A program made the position numbers and the translations under genes. Below the pieces are notes generated by a model. That model was not told where the DNA came from. It made no database searches and saw only the letters and a list, made by a program, of their open reading frames with translations. This document shows, in pieces, positions 46,994 to 58,446 of a DNA stretch of 64,000 nucleotides; within the stretch, counting starts at the first letter, position 1; every line of letters starts with the position of its first letter. Source of the stretch: Keithomyces neogunnii (lineage: Eukaryota; Ascomycota; Sordariomycetes; Hypocreales; Clavicipitaceae); assembly GCA_020975405.1 (NCBI GenBank), contig JAIOWQ010000010.1:1-64000 (forward strand), written 5' to 3'.

Positions 46994-49900
46994 TATCTTC
47001 TTCCTTTAGTAAGAAAATTTTATAGACTTTTTATAATATTTAATCTAAATATTCTAGAGTAAGTCTTATTCTCCTTTTTATTTTAAAGAACTATCTAATT
47101 AAGATATTATTATATTTACTATTCTTTTTAATATATTCTTTTACTTTTATTTATTTCTTATCTTTTTATATTAGGTCCTCTTTAAGGATAGACCTATTAG
47201 AAGGAATATTATCTCTTAGCTTTACCTTATCTACTTTTTACTTATATATTATTATAACCTTAAGATTAAATAGTTACTTATTTTTCTTAGCTTCTTTTCT
47301 TCTTTATACTTCTCTTAACTAGTATTTAAGGTCTAATAAATAATCTATATATACCTTTATTTTCTCTTAGATTACTAGAGTTAGGATTTATATTTCTTCC
47401 TATAAGCTAAGTAATATAACTATTTAATTATTATCTTTTTTAATATATCCTTATAAGTCTCTTTTTAAAGCTACCTTAAGTTCTCTAGCTACTATAAATA
47501 AGGAGTATAATATATTACCTTTCTCTTCTTCTTCTTTATTATCCTTATATAAGGCCTCTAATAATAAGTCTTAGCTATAGATTAAATAATTAAATAAATC
47601 CTTTCTATTTTAAATATTATACTTCTTCTCTTTATCTTCTTACCCTCTTTTATTAACTATATCTTAGGCCTTTAGACTATATATCTTCCTTTAGGCCTAC
47701 TTATCCTAATTTATCTTACTAGTTTTAATCTTATTATTAGAGATACTAATCCTTTAATAGGTATCTAATTAATTAAATAAAACTTCTTACCTTCTTTTAT
47801 TAATCTCTTCTTTTCTATCTTCCTTTAGTCTTTAGAACTCCTTATTATTAGTTAGTTAGTCTAGAGAGACTTAGTTCCCTATAGATAGTATTACTTAATT
47901 AGACTTTCCTTCTTTTACTAATTAGATACTAGGGATATAAATCCCTAGGCTATCTTTTACCTAATTAAATAAAACTTCTTATCTTCTTCTATTAACCTCT
48001 CTTTTTCTATCTCTCTTCTATCTTTAGGCCTCCTTATTATTAGTTAGTTAATCTATAGGGATATAGTTCCCTATAGGTAGTATTACTTAATTAGGCTTTC
48101 CTTCTTTTACTAATTAGGCACTAGGGATATAATTCCCTAGGCTATCTTTTACCTAATTAAATAAAACTTCTTATCTTCTTCTATTAACCTCTCTTTTTCT
48201 ATCTCCCTTCTATCTTTAGACCTCCCTATTATTAGTTAGTTAATCTATAGGGATATAGTTCTTTATAGGTAGTATTACTTAATTAGGCTTCTCTTCTCTT
48301 TCTAATTAGGTACTAGGGATATAAGTCCCTAGGCTATCCTTTACTTAATTAAATAAAACTTCTTATCTTCTTCTATTAACCTCTCTTTTTCTACCTTCTT
48401 TTACTCTTTAAACTTCCCTATTATTTATTAGTTAATCTATAGAGATATAATTCCTTATAGATAATATTACTTAATTAAACTTTCTTTCTTTTACTATTTA
48501 GATACTAGGAATATAAATCCCTAGGCCTTCTAGTAGTTAATTAAATAAAATATAAGTATTTCTTTTTATAATAGTTAATAAGTAGGCTAAAATATTCTTT
48601 CTAATCTTACTATCTAATATTTCCTAGATAATAGATCTTATAATATATAAAATAATAATAATATTACTAAAATAATATTAGATAAGAAGTTCTCTATTAT
48701 CTTATATATAATTAAGTATTACCTAGGCTATATATATAAAAGATATACCTAGAATTAGGTTAATATAGACTATATCTAGAGTAATATAGAATCTTATAGG
48801 GATTTATATATTTCTAAGATATAGCTTTATTTATATCTCTCTTTATATCTTAATACTTTTATTTATAAAGGATATTATCTAAGTATCTCTTTTAATATAA
48901 TAAATCTTTAATCCTATAGCTTTAGTATAATTTAGACTAATAATATTATTTTAAGACCTATTATTTATAAGTCTAGATATAAGAAAGGCTTTATTATATC
49001 TAAGCTATACTTATAAATAAGAGAGTTCTTATTAATAATTAAGAAGAGCTTTAGGCCTAAGTATTATATTAATATAAACTATATTTATCTAGAGCTAATT
49101 AATTAGTTCTTCCTTATTTTATATTTATTCTTATAATATTTCTTATAATTTTATATTATATTTAGTAGGTATATTATTATTTCTTTTCTTCTTAGTAGTT
49201 ACTCCTTCCTCTTTTATTTCTATATATTTCTTTATTATTATAACTACTTTAATTATTAGGTCTATTTAATCTATTACTAAGATATAATTTATACTTACTT
49301 CTAATAGCTTATTATATAGATCTAGAGATTTACTATTAAACTATCTTATCTCTTTTACTTCTTTACCCCTTATTTTATACTCTTTACTAATTATAATTAC
49401 TAGTTTAGGTATAATCTTATAAAGATCTCTAATCTAAATACTAATCTTCTTTTAAAATATCTCCTTATATAACTATATAGCTAGTCTTTAACCCTTAATT
49501 TACTTATCTTTAGCTTATTATATAGCTTCTTTAATAGCTTTCTTTAGTTCTGCCCTAGGTAGAGGCTTTATAATAGTAATATTTATTTAATCTAGTTCTT
49601 TATAATTATTATTAATTACTATTTCTTCTTCTTCTTCTACTCTTATATATTTCTAACTATTTATAAGAGTAACTAATAGGCTATTACCTTAGATTAAGAA
49701 ATATATAATATCTTTAATAGCTTCTTTAAGTATAATAATAGCTAATATAGTATTTATACTTAGGGATATTATATCTATAATCTAACTTTTAGGCTATTAT
49801 AGATATATATTTATTCTTTTTATTACTTTATCTAGAATTTCTTACTTATTATTACTAATATTCTAGTTAGTTATAAATACTAGGGTATTAAAATTCTTAA

Positions 49901-51924
49901 CTTTCTATAAATAAATCTAAACTATAGTATCTATAAATATTTCTATCTAGTATATTATAAGCTATCTTATATAGCTTTCTAATATAATAAATTATTATAT
50001 AAGGACTAGTAGAATATTATATTTCTTAATATCTATTCTAATAATAAGGACTTAAGCCTCTAAGTTAAATTTAATAAATCTAATAGTATTATTATACTTT
50101 AAATATATATAACTATTAAGAAAGTAGCTATTTTTATTATAATAATAGTACCTAAGGTCTTAATACTTTCCTCTACTATTCCTTAGGGTTAGAGTTAACT
50201 TCTAGATAGGCTAATAGTTTAATTCTAGGGTCTTAATTATAATTATATTAACCTAGTTCTTAGAATATTAATTATAGTTATTATAGTTCTAAGGTATCTT
50301 ATTATATTATCTCTTTATTTTATTAACTATACTTATCTATCTCTAGTCTTATTATAATATAAAGATCTTAAGCTCTTTAAGCTACTTAATAATAGCTTTT
50401 ATTTAATTATCTTTCTAGTTTCTATTTAATAGAGGTTTCTAGTCCTAAACTCTCTTATTTCTTTATAAGTATTATATTTCCTTTACTTTTATAAAGTTAA
50501 ATTTAATATTATACTATCTCTAGTTTATTATATTATAGTTCTTAAGTTTAAGCCTAATATATATATATTTAATTACCTTATCTTATAGGATTTTATACTC
50601 TTTTATAATAATATTAGCTTAAGAGTATCTTTTCTTATTAATAAATCTTAAGATTAAATAGTCTAGAAGTACCTTATAGATTATATTTAATTAGGATATT
50701 ATAGTTTTCTAATTATTAGCCTTACTTTTACTCTAGAGATATCTATACTAATAAAGCTAGAATAGGGTTTCTTATATTATCTTTAGTTAGATAATATTAT
50801 ACTTATTTAACTAGTTTATAGTAGTTTCTATTTAATCTTAATTAGAAGTATAATACTATAAGAGTAGCTTCTTCTTTATATCTTCTTATTTAAATATTAA
50901 GATTAGGACTTTTACTTTTAAATAAAGGGTTAGAGCTATATTATATTTAATTATTCTAGTCTAATCTCTCTTTAAGATTAAGAAAGCCTTTATCTTTATC
51001 TTAAAGTCTTTTAAGAAGTTAAAGATATTTTCTCCTATAAATTACTTTATAGTAAAGATATACTAAAGACTAGTAAGCTTATTTTACTTTCTAATAGCTT
51101 CCCTAATAGCTTTTATAAACTCTAGGGTATTAAAGCTACTAGATTAACTAGAGTTATTTTTTATAGTATTAAGAGTAGGCTTAAGCTATTTAGATATATT
51201 CTTACTATATATTATAATAAGATCTAATAAACTTCTCTTCTAAGGTTAGGTTTTCTTATCTAGATTAATAATAAAGAGGTATTAATAAGGCTATTTACTA
51301 GCCTTAATAATAATTTTATAAAAGGGGTCTTTAATAAAACTTATATTAAAACTTAAGGACTCTTTATTTTCTATATTAATATTATCTTATATTTAAGGGT
51401 TCTAACTTCTATCTTTATACCTCTTATTATCTTCTTTATCTCTTAATATATATATACTATAAGTAAAAGTTATTAGTATAATTAAGTAACTCTTTATAAT
51501 AAGCTATAATATAATATTAATAATAATAATAATATAGAACCTAGCTAATTAGGTATTAATTAAATAATCTAAAGTATTATATTTATATTTTCTTTACTTT
51601 TTTATAGCTTTTTCTAGGGTTTTATTAGGAGTCCTATATTATATTATATTAGGCTTATATAAGTCTAATTTTCTAAATAATATAATACTAGTTTTCTTAT
51701 TTCTTTTATATTCTATCTTTCTTTTTAAAAGTAATTCCCTTACTCTTAGCTATACTTACTAAAGATAGGGGTTAATAGCTTAATTCTTTAGAGTCTTTTA
51801 TACTCTTCTTCTCTATTACTCCTTAGTATTCTCTTTAGCTCTTATAGTAGCTAAAAAGTATCTTTAATCTCTTAGATTAAATAATTAGTATAATTAGAAT
51901 ATAGCCTAGATAAAACTACTAGTT
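46994..51924 (-). pseudogene. Element A, remaining internal part: N-terminal pol region and gag
   Basis: Third piece of A. It continues A's pol beyond insertion C, contains the 192-bp repeat array (47730-48530) and then the gag region (about 50.26-51.81 kb), homologous to B 27.3-28.85 kb. It is extremely AT-rich, and no stop-free frame of useful length remains. Confidence 0.75.
47730..48530 (-). repeat. 192-bp in-frame tandem repeat, one unit longer (element A)
   Basis: Cores at 47739, 47931, 48123, 48315 and 48507 give four full 192-bp periods, against three in B and C. The additional unit accounts for 192 of the 246 extra bases in A. Confidence 0.88.
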
Positions 51925-52618
51925 TTATTAGGCCTAAATATATATACTAACTAACTATATACCTCTAAATAATAAGATCTATAATTTTATAATCTCTTAT
52001 AATAATCTATTATATATTATATATATCTAAGTAGGATTAAATAAATAAGAGCCTTTAATAGGAATAATTATCCTTAATATAGCTATAATTATATAGGTAA
52101 GAGTAACCTTTTACTATTATTCCTTACTTAACTTTCCTATTATATTACTTATCTCTAAATCTATCTTAGGTTCTTAAGTAACTAACTTTATAAAACTATA
52201 CTCTATTAAAATAGATTAAATAGTTAGTTCTTCTCTTTTATTATAATCTTTCTTATAAGATACTAGGTTATAGTTTCTTTTCTTTCTCTATAACTATCCT
52301 ATAATAACCTTATAGTCTAATTATAACTCTAGGTTAGGGTATTATCTTAAAAGTAAATATAATATTAAGGCTATAAATAAGGATTAAATAAATAAATATA
52401 AAATATAGGTAAGAACTCCTTTTATTATCTCCTTAGTAGTATATTAACTAGCTATAAAAAGGGCTTATATAAATCTTCTATATTATATATTATTAGATAA
52501 GAAGAAAGCATGCTAACTACCTTTTATACCTATCCTTATATGTTATTAGCAGGTCTGATCCCCTTCCGCCGTCTCACATACCCATCACCGCCTAGTGTGC
52601 GCGGTCTCCCTTACATAA
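51925..52618 (-). repeat. Element A, right LTR (5' LTR of the element) and end of the AT-rich block
   Basis: 694 bp ending CTTACATAA. Most of it is heavily mutated, yet the last 80 bp (from about 52548) keep a GC-rich sequence nearly identical to the right ends of B and C. After 52618 the sequence becomes ordinary non-coding DNA. Confidence 0.93.
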
Positions 52619-53997
52619 TAAATATTTATTTAGTTAATATAATTTCTTATTAATAGGTTTATAATTACTAATTGCTTTAAGGATACATGCAAACGAGGAT
52701 AATGCAGTGTCCTCACCAGATAGTGATTCCCATAATGGGATTTAATGTCAATAGGTTTGGATGGTGATGGCTTTGAGTCCAGAAGTTACGACTATTGTCA
52801 GTTTTATATATGTAATAAAATGCAGATGTAGTAATAGAGAAGATCAATGAGACAATAACGAGAACTCAGTACGCAAAGACTGCTTCTGGTCGACGCAAAT
52901 AGAGATTGCAGAATCGATCGTCTTTCCGAACCAATTTATAGCCATGCATTATCCGAGAGGATAGCAGCGAGGGCTAGGACTATTCTAAGGCAAGTAGCTC
53001 CTACTCACAATGATACCGGCAAGTCATGGTCAATGTGGTTTCACAGCGCAGTTTCTATGCGATGTGTCGAAAGAAGCAGGACTGTAAAATAATTTTAACT
53101 TTGAGTGTGAATAAAGTTTTGTGAGACAGTTCTTGCAAATCAGAAAATATTAGTTCTATAGTACCAGTCTGCAATACTTATACTTATTATTTAAGTATAC
53201 ATTTATTATATACTTAAGTATAAACATTTATTATATATACTTATTAATATACTGTATGTAATTATCGTCGCAATCTCCTAGATAGCCCGGATGAATACCC
53301 GTCCGATGGAATGTGTTTGTTTTGAATAAAATAGCAGAAATCGCGTTTTTGGACGAATTGGGCTGTTAATGGTGATGCTGCTGCTCAAGGCTATTGAAAA
53401 AAGTGACCAAAATACCGTACTACCGGACACAGCTACCAACAATACTACTCTTATGAGTTGCCTCTAGCATGCTAATCAGGCTGTCTTGGCACATGTCCTT
53501 CCTCCGTTCGCAGCACAAGAGAGGCTATTATCTAGAGTACTGCATCACCTCTAGAATTACTGTACAGTAATTAATCAACCAGGAGCAATCAATACGATGG
53601 AAGGATCTCTACTCCTCGCGAACTGTGCCCTTGAACTCTTTTGTAGTCAGACCGGGGTACTAAATATTTAACCCATCAATGGCGGATTAGCTTTACCAGC
53701 ATTTGTTGCGCTGGTACTGCCGCAATACGGCTCATGTTCAGGTCCGAGTGTGTAATTGATTCCCATCTGCGCTGCGGAGTGGCGGATACTTCGTCACAAT
53801 GCCTTAGGGTTAGAAAGAAAGAAAGAAAGAAAGAAAGAAAAAGGACAGTCAGAGACACACAGTGAGAGGAAGAGAGATACAGAGAAGTGTCGCCAGGAAA
53901 CCCCAAACTGCGTGTTCCAAAGCTAGCATCCGGCACACCTGGTTAGAACTTGGCAGGTACCAAAGGAGGAATCTCGGTGAAATTAAAGTCTAAGTGA
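52619..53997. other. Intergenic DNA between the nest and the APH-like gene
   Basis: No gene is supported. At 52619-52670 the DNA is AT-rich. At about 52712-52722 ATAGTGATTCC repeats the sequence at 8911-8921 left of the nest, perhaps another scrap of the same old LTR. At 53190-53240 a unit of about 25 bp (TTAAGTATA...CATTTATTATATAC) is present twice in tandem. At 53640-53936 a minus-strand 86-codon frame has no recognisable feature. Confidence 0.4.
53813..53842. repeat. GAAA microsatellite
   Basis: Seven consecutive GAAA units followed by an A run, directly after a single CCTTAGGGTTAG. A simple slippage-type repeat with no inferred role. Confidence 0.9.
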
Positions 53998-55470
53998 TCA
54001 GTCGAACAGCAGGGAAGACAGGCGCTGCCTTGCCTCCTCAGCACCCCACTCAACCAAAACTCGTTCCCTCTTTTCCTCCATCTTCGCTTGTACCAGCGGC
54101 TCCATCGCCGCTTGTTCCTCTTCACTCAAAAGATGCACTCTAGTCTTCCATAATTCTTTAGCGGGGATATCTCTTTCCTGCTTACCGAAGAACCTCTCGT
54201 CTAGATAATTCCAGTAAATAGTATCGAATACCCAGCTCTTTCTAGCGGCATAGTTGAGCCAGAAGCGACCCGTCTCCCAGCTCTGTCGCATGTATGCTGA
54301 GAGCGACAAAGAACCAGGGGGCATAGCTCGCTCCGTCTCTTCCATTACCGCAAGCCAAGACTCCAGCTTAGTTTCGTAAAGGCTTGCCCAAGCATCAATG
54401 CCACCACGCCAATACTCGGGCAAATCAAGTAGTAACCACCAGGGTGAGTCCAAGCTAAACTGAGTTGGCGCAGCGTATGAGAATTCCCAGTCTATAGCCC
54501 CAAGAATCTGGTCATTCTTATCGATAACTATGTTAGATGGCCTAAAATCATCGGACCAGAGGCGGAAAGAGCCCGAGCCGTCAGGCGATGGCAACCTTGC
54601 CTGGCCATCCTTAGAGCAGGCAGACCAATCATCTTCAGAAAATCCAAATTTTGATAGTCGGCCTTGTTTAGCTAGTCTATAAAATAATTGACGAGCGACA
54701 TATTGGGACCTGCAGTCATTCTCTGAAGATACCATATCGTTATGCTGGAAAACGAGAGTTACCATCTGCATTTCGGCTAACGCCACATACCACGAATCTG
54801 CGGTCTGATACGTGGTGTCTTTAGATGGAAAGATTGATTCTGGGATGTTGCCAAGTCGAACCATATTGTTCATATTAAGAGTGATGGGTCGCCGCAGCAC
54901 ATCGTAACAACCAGGGCTTGTCTCGATGAGAGCTCCGATACGCGGAAGAGCCGTTTGTGCAAGCCCTAGGAGACACTGTGCCATTGTAGCGTATAGGCTC
55001 TTGAGCTTGCTTTCAGGAATTTCGGCATTCAAGACGGGTTCCTCATCATCCTCGCGAGGGGCCTCCAGGGCCTGGGCCAGCACTCGTCGGGATCCGAGGT
55101 CTTCAATTATCATGAACGGCCCGATGTCGGAATCCTCACGATAACATAAGACTTTTGGAACTGGAAGTTTAGTATGTCGCTTAATATATGATGCTGTCGC
55201 GGCTTCCACGAGTGTTTTCTCTGCAGGATAGACGGCCTGGCTGGGGAAAGGCTGGCGAACGAGAATCATGGCAGAATGGCCTTGTACTCGAAAGGGATAC
55301 AGAGCGTTAAAGCTGCCCCTATACAGAGGAGGGACCAAGGTTGCGGGCTTATCGAACACCATCTCTGCTAAATGCTGAATTTTTTCGCACGTAGATGATA
55401 ATGAGAACTGTTTTATCGCGACGTCCAAGAGTTCGTCGCTTCGGTCCCACGCAAGGTCGTCAGGTGGCAT
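53998..55470 (-). CDS. APH-like phosphotransferase family protein (protein-kinase-fold)
   Basis: About 490 aa, intronless, of the aminoglycoside/choline phosphotransferase family (APH). Such fungal proteins are cytosolic and their substrates are mostly unknown. The open frame continues upstream to 55593, but codon 1 there is GTG; the first ATG is codon 42, with a good context (AGAATGCC), so I start at 55470. Features by residue from that Met: RGSFNALYPF at 51-60 (nucleotide-binding strand), IIEDLGSR at about 121-128 (hinge), the catalytic-loop equivalent LWSDDFRPSN at 304-313 (catalytic Asp and metal-binding Asn; the His of bacterial APH is absent, as is usual in fungal members), the DFG equivalent DWEFSYAAP at 327-335, then a long helical C-terminal region with WLLLDLPEYW. 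No frameshift or RIP-like stop is seen despite lying 1.4 kb from the nest. Confidence 0.85.
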   Translation of the reverse strand: MPPDDLAWDRSDELLDVAIKQFSLSSTCEKIQHLAEMVFDKPATLVPPLYRGSFNALYPFRVQGHSAMILVRQPFPSQAVYPAEKTLVEAATASYIKRHTKLPVPKVLCYREDSDIGPFMIIEDLGSRRVLAQALEAPREDDEEPVLNAEIPESKLKSLYATMAQCLLGLAQTALPRIGALIETSPGCYDVLRRPITLNMNNMVRLGNIPESIFPSKDTTYQTADSWYVALAEMQMVTLVFQHNDMVSSENDCRSQYVARQLFYRLAKQGRLSKFGFSEDDWSACSKDGQARLPSPDGSGSFRLWSDDFRPSNIVIDKNDQILGAIDWEFSYAAPTQFSLDSPWWLLLDLPEYWRGGIDAWASLYETKLESWLAVMEETERAMPPGSLSLSAYMRQSWETGRFWLNYAARKSWVFDTIYWNYLDERFFGKQERDIPAKELWKTRVHLLSEEEQAAMEPLVQAKMEEKRERVLVEWGAEEARQRLSSLLFD

Positions 55471-56028
55471 TCTGGATAACGCAGGATGTACGAAGAGAGT
55501 ATCCGAAACGCGAAACAGATAAGATGAAGATGGAGGAAAGGTAGTAAAGAAGAAGAATGGAAAGCGACAACCAGATGCTCGTTGTTCCCTCACTGTCTGG
55601 TAGGTGATGGGTTGGCCAGAGGTTATAAATTTTATTTAATATTAATGTACGTGTTCGAAGTGTGGGAAGTCATGTCTGAGAACATTGATCTACACTAACG
55701 CAGATGACATGGGTCTTCGTGTCACAGATCATGTGACGCACACTGTCCACTTAGCTCTGACCACACAAATACAGATCATACCTTCCTGCATCTCACACTT
55801 TGGGTTGGCAATAAACTAGTGTTAGATTGTGGAAGTGGAAGTGGAAGTGGAAGTGGTACTTAAATCAAGGGCTCTTAAAAATGTATAAAGGCCCCGGATT
55901 TTTCATCCAAATCCAAATCATTAAGTTTAAGCATTTGTTAAATAATCAATTCATCGGTTTCCGTTGCCAGTCTACCTGTATTAGCCTTCAGACACGCCCA
56001 GAAACTCTCCAACCAGGCTACTTGTGAA
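55471..56028. other. 5' flank of the APH-like gene, non-coding
   Basis: Contains the promoter of the minus-strand APH-like gene, with TATAAATTTTATTTAA at about 55623-55638 as a possible core element. No coding frame is supported. A hexanucleotide microsatellite lies at 55829-55856. Confidence 0.4.
55829..55856. repeat. GTGGAA hexanucleotide repeat
   Basis: Four and a half tandem copies of GTGGAA. In one frame it would encode alternating Trp-Lys, but no gene is supported there. Confidence 0.9.
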
Positions 56029-56399
56029 TGTTCCCGGCACGAATCCACCACGCATAGGCTAACTATAATTCACTTGCGAAGACTTGTTCACCATATCTCC
56101 CAACCGTGACAGCCGCGACAGCGAGGGGCGGTACCAGGACGACACCGCAGAGGCAGTAGTAGAGACTGCGTAAGGTTTTCCCCCTTAAAGGGGTTTTCCT
56201 CTCCAAAGGTAATAACCAATGTACTAGATACTAGCCTAGGTAGATTAATCTATGTAGAGCATATATGGTATATATAGATTTTCTTCACCGCCGGCCTAAT
56301 TAGGCGACATAAGTGCCCCTTCTAGACCTGAGATCAGCTGGAACCCCGTGATGGAACACTCCAAGACTCTACACATCAGGTCCCCGCGTCACACTCACA
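56029..56399 (-). repeat. Copia-like LTR remnant, inverted relative to the one at 8360
   Basis: On the minus strand it begins TGTGAGTGTGACGCGG and ends CCGGGAACA, with an AT-rich promoter-like part (about 56225-56285). The start shares GGGACCTGATGTG-like and CAGCTGATCTCAGGTC segments with 8360-8430. It lies just downstream, on the same strand, of a Copia-type Gag fragment, so it could be the 3' LTR of a largely deleted element. No target-site duplication is visible. Confidence 0.4.
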
Positions 56400-56666
56400 G
56401 AAGACTTGCTAATTCAATACATTGCATTTGACTTGCATCAACCTGTGGTTCATCTATCGAGTCATGGCGAGCCATATCGCGATACCTCATATGGTGTGTG
56501 TTTTAAAGAGCCTGAATCCTATGCATATAGGGCGGAAATGCACATTCAGAGAATATGATACAGAATCTACACTTGACCCGTCACGTCGCATTACCAGCGC
56601 CAATGCCTTCCACAAAGCCATGAGACATTGCCACACTTAAAAATTGGGCGTGGCCATGCCACATTT

Positions 56667-57194
56667 CTAGTGGTCTTGAAACCCCCCTATATACCAGCGC
56701 GACATACCCCCCAACATATCCAACGGTGCGAAGCGGCGTTTGAGTCTTCTGATGATTTGCCTCAGAGTGATCTTCGATCCGTGATCCTTGACGAGGTCTA
56801 GGAGGATCAGGTCGAGTATGCTCGCTTCGACGGTCTGGCAGATCCAGCTCCGTATAGCGAAATCGTACCTTTCAAGCCTGACATGCATCTCCAGCTCACA
56901 TTCATAGTCAGCTCTCAGGAGGACGATGACATCGCTGATGCTCAAGTCTTCCCCCCTGCGCTTATAATCCGCGCGCGCCTCAATGACATGTTCGAAATTA
57001 GGTCCTCTGGGGACTTCCAACGCGTCGTCAGACTGATCGGGTTGATCAGGGTCAAGATGATCCCAAAACCGATGGATCAAGGCATTGGTCCTCAGAGCCG
57101 TATGCCAAGTTTTCCACTGACCAGAGTTGTTAAGCTTTGTTCTTATGCTGGGGATGCTGTGCAGAGCCGTGTCTTGCTCAAATATGGCTAGCAT
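56667..57194 (-). pseudogene. Copia-type Gag fragment
   Basis: A 175-codon open frame with its own ATG at 57194. It has the layout of fungal Ty1/Copia Gag N-terminal regions: a WKTWHTALRTNAL segment, a short acidic proline stretch (LDPDQPDQSDD), a hydrophilic linker, VLLRADYECELEMHVRLER and a final IIRRLKRRFAP motif, equivalent to the usual LKKRFAP of these proteins. Protease, integrase and RT, which should follow, are absent before the LTR-like remnant at 56399, so this is a deletion relic. The preserved frame may simply mean it is young; no RIP-type stops are seen. Assignment is by motif memory. Confidence 0.6.
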
Positions 57195-58446
57195 CGCTTG
57201 CGAGCTTTGCTGACGAGTAGGGCAAGCGCGGGTTGATTGAATCGGTTGCTACGTGCGCAGCGGAAGTCACAGGTCTTGGGAGTTGGACCGTAGACCTCGC
57301 GGGCTCATGACTGTCACACGCAGCGCACACACAGCGCACACCAAGATGGGTGCAAAAGATGTTATAAAAAGCCTTGATTTCCTGCATATGAAATTGACTG
57401 TGTGCGCCTCGTTGTATGGAGGCACTGGGGCGCGGGGCCCTGTGCGTCGGGCGCGCTGATTCAATAATCCGAGCGCAGGGTGCCAGATTTACAGCGCCTT
57501 TGTCACACGTGCCCAGTGACTAGTGCGACAGACATCCATCAAATGCCATCCATGCCATCCTTCACCCATGCATGACGGCCTGATGCGCTTCCGTGAGGCG
57601 GTTTAGACCCCAAATAATACATGCCCGTTGATTCATGCTGAACCCACCACGTGTCGACCCCATTCTTGAATTTACGCATTCGTGAATTAGACGGAATCGG
57701 CGCCAACTGCTGCGCTGTCAAGGTCGATGACGGCCGTGTCGAGCTTTACGAGGCCGGGCAGATGAGTTGTACAACACCAAGTTTCTTACACTGCATGGAA
57801 AATGCACGTGGTGTCTGCAGAGGCCGTCTCCATCAGTCCAAACAGGATTTCACAAGGCTTCTTCTACATCGGCACCTTGGCCCCCAACTAACCTGTTTGT
57901 TTGCTGACCCCATGCCAAGGGTGGCGTCGGAACTACCAGTGCGCTGAGAAATTCAAGTGTGCGTGTCTGACAACCACCTTGATAAGAAGAATCAGGGTAC
58001 TCTTTCTGGCCGGCTGCTGGTGGCATCGCAAACCTCATGAGAGCGGAGGCTGTGCGTGCCGACAGGTTTGAAATCCCGCGATGGCATCATGGTTTGTCAA
58101 GACATGTCCGAGCAAGGCAACCATTCCTCTGTGAGAAATTTTGCTGCATGGCATTGGGCGCCTCACTTTAACGACCAGATTGGCAAGCCCTAGCGAAGAG
58201 GCTGCCCGAGTTCGTTCTCGAGGTGTCCTCCCCCTGTCCGCGGCTGAGCTCGTTCTGCCCAAGTCTCTGATGCGCCCAAAATGTGCCTGAACTCCTTCAA
58301 CAATTTCGCAACGGCCTGCGATGCGGTTGTATTTCTCTGCTGCTCTGCCATGACACAAAGATCAAAGTCGCTGGTGCAGCCGGCAACAGTGTCACCATAT
58401 TCTCTACCCTCTCCAAGTCCCTCGGCAGCATTGAGTACCTTGAATC
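57195..58446. other. Intergenic DNA upstream of the GHKL ATPase gene, possible missed N-terminal exons
   Basis: No gene is supported with confidence. On the plus strand 57651-57947 and 58281-58441 read in protein-like frames (for example VDDGRVELYEAG, and KIKVAGAAGNSVTIFSTL just before 58441), so the large downstream gene may have upstream exons here. I could not find splice pairs that join them in phase to the exon beginning at 58447. Confidence 0.35.

Larger units (their letters stand above)
8943..52618 (-). mobile_element. Element A: outer Ty3/Gypsy retrotransposon, RIP-degraded, split by B and C
   Basis: This is the host element of the nest. It consists of 8943-15181, 29656-32519 and 46994-52618. 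Once B, C and one copy of each duplicated target site are removed it is about 14,720 bp. The left LTR is 8943-9636 and the right LTR 51925-52618 (694 bp each). The sequence continues exactly across both insertions, and its pol, Gag and repeat order match B and C. It is the most heavily mutated copy: where B or C keeps C or G, A nearly always has T or A, and CpA, TpG and CpG are rare. A is 246 bp longer than B and C, explained mainly by one extra 192-bp and one extra 56-bp repeat unit. Target-site duplication is uncertain (TAAT left, TAAA right). Orientation is minus, from the RT reading direction and the polypurine tract beside the left LTR. Confidence 0.92.

Noticed and set aside
8943..52618. 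AT-rich block as a mitochondrial insertion or a regional centromere
   Set aside because: The whole block is explained by LTRs, target-site duplications and Gypsy pol in three copies. A centromere role cannot be excluded, since some fungal centromeres consist of RIP-mutated elements, but nothing in the sequence demonstrates it.
57459..58038. Short minus-strand frames (57721-57539, 58038-57850) as genes
   Set aside because: They are under 65 codons, with no motifs, plausible splice sites or context. They are probably chance frames.
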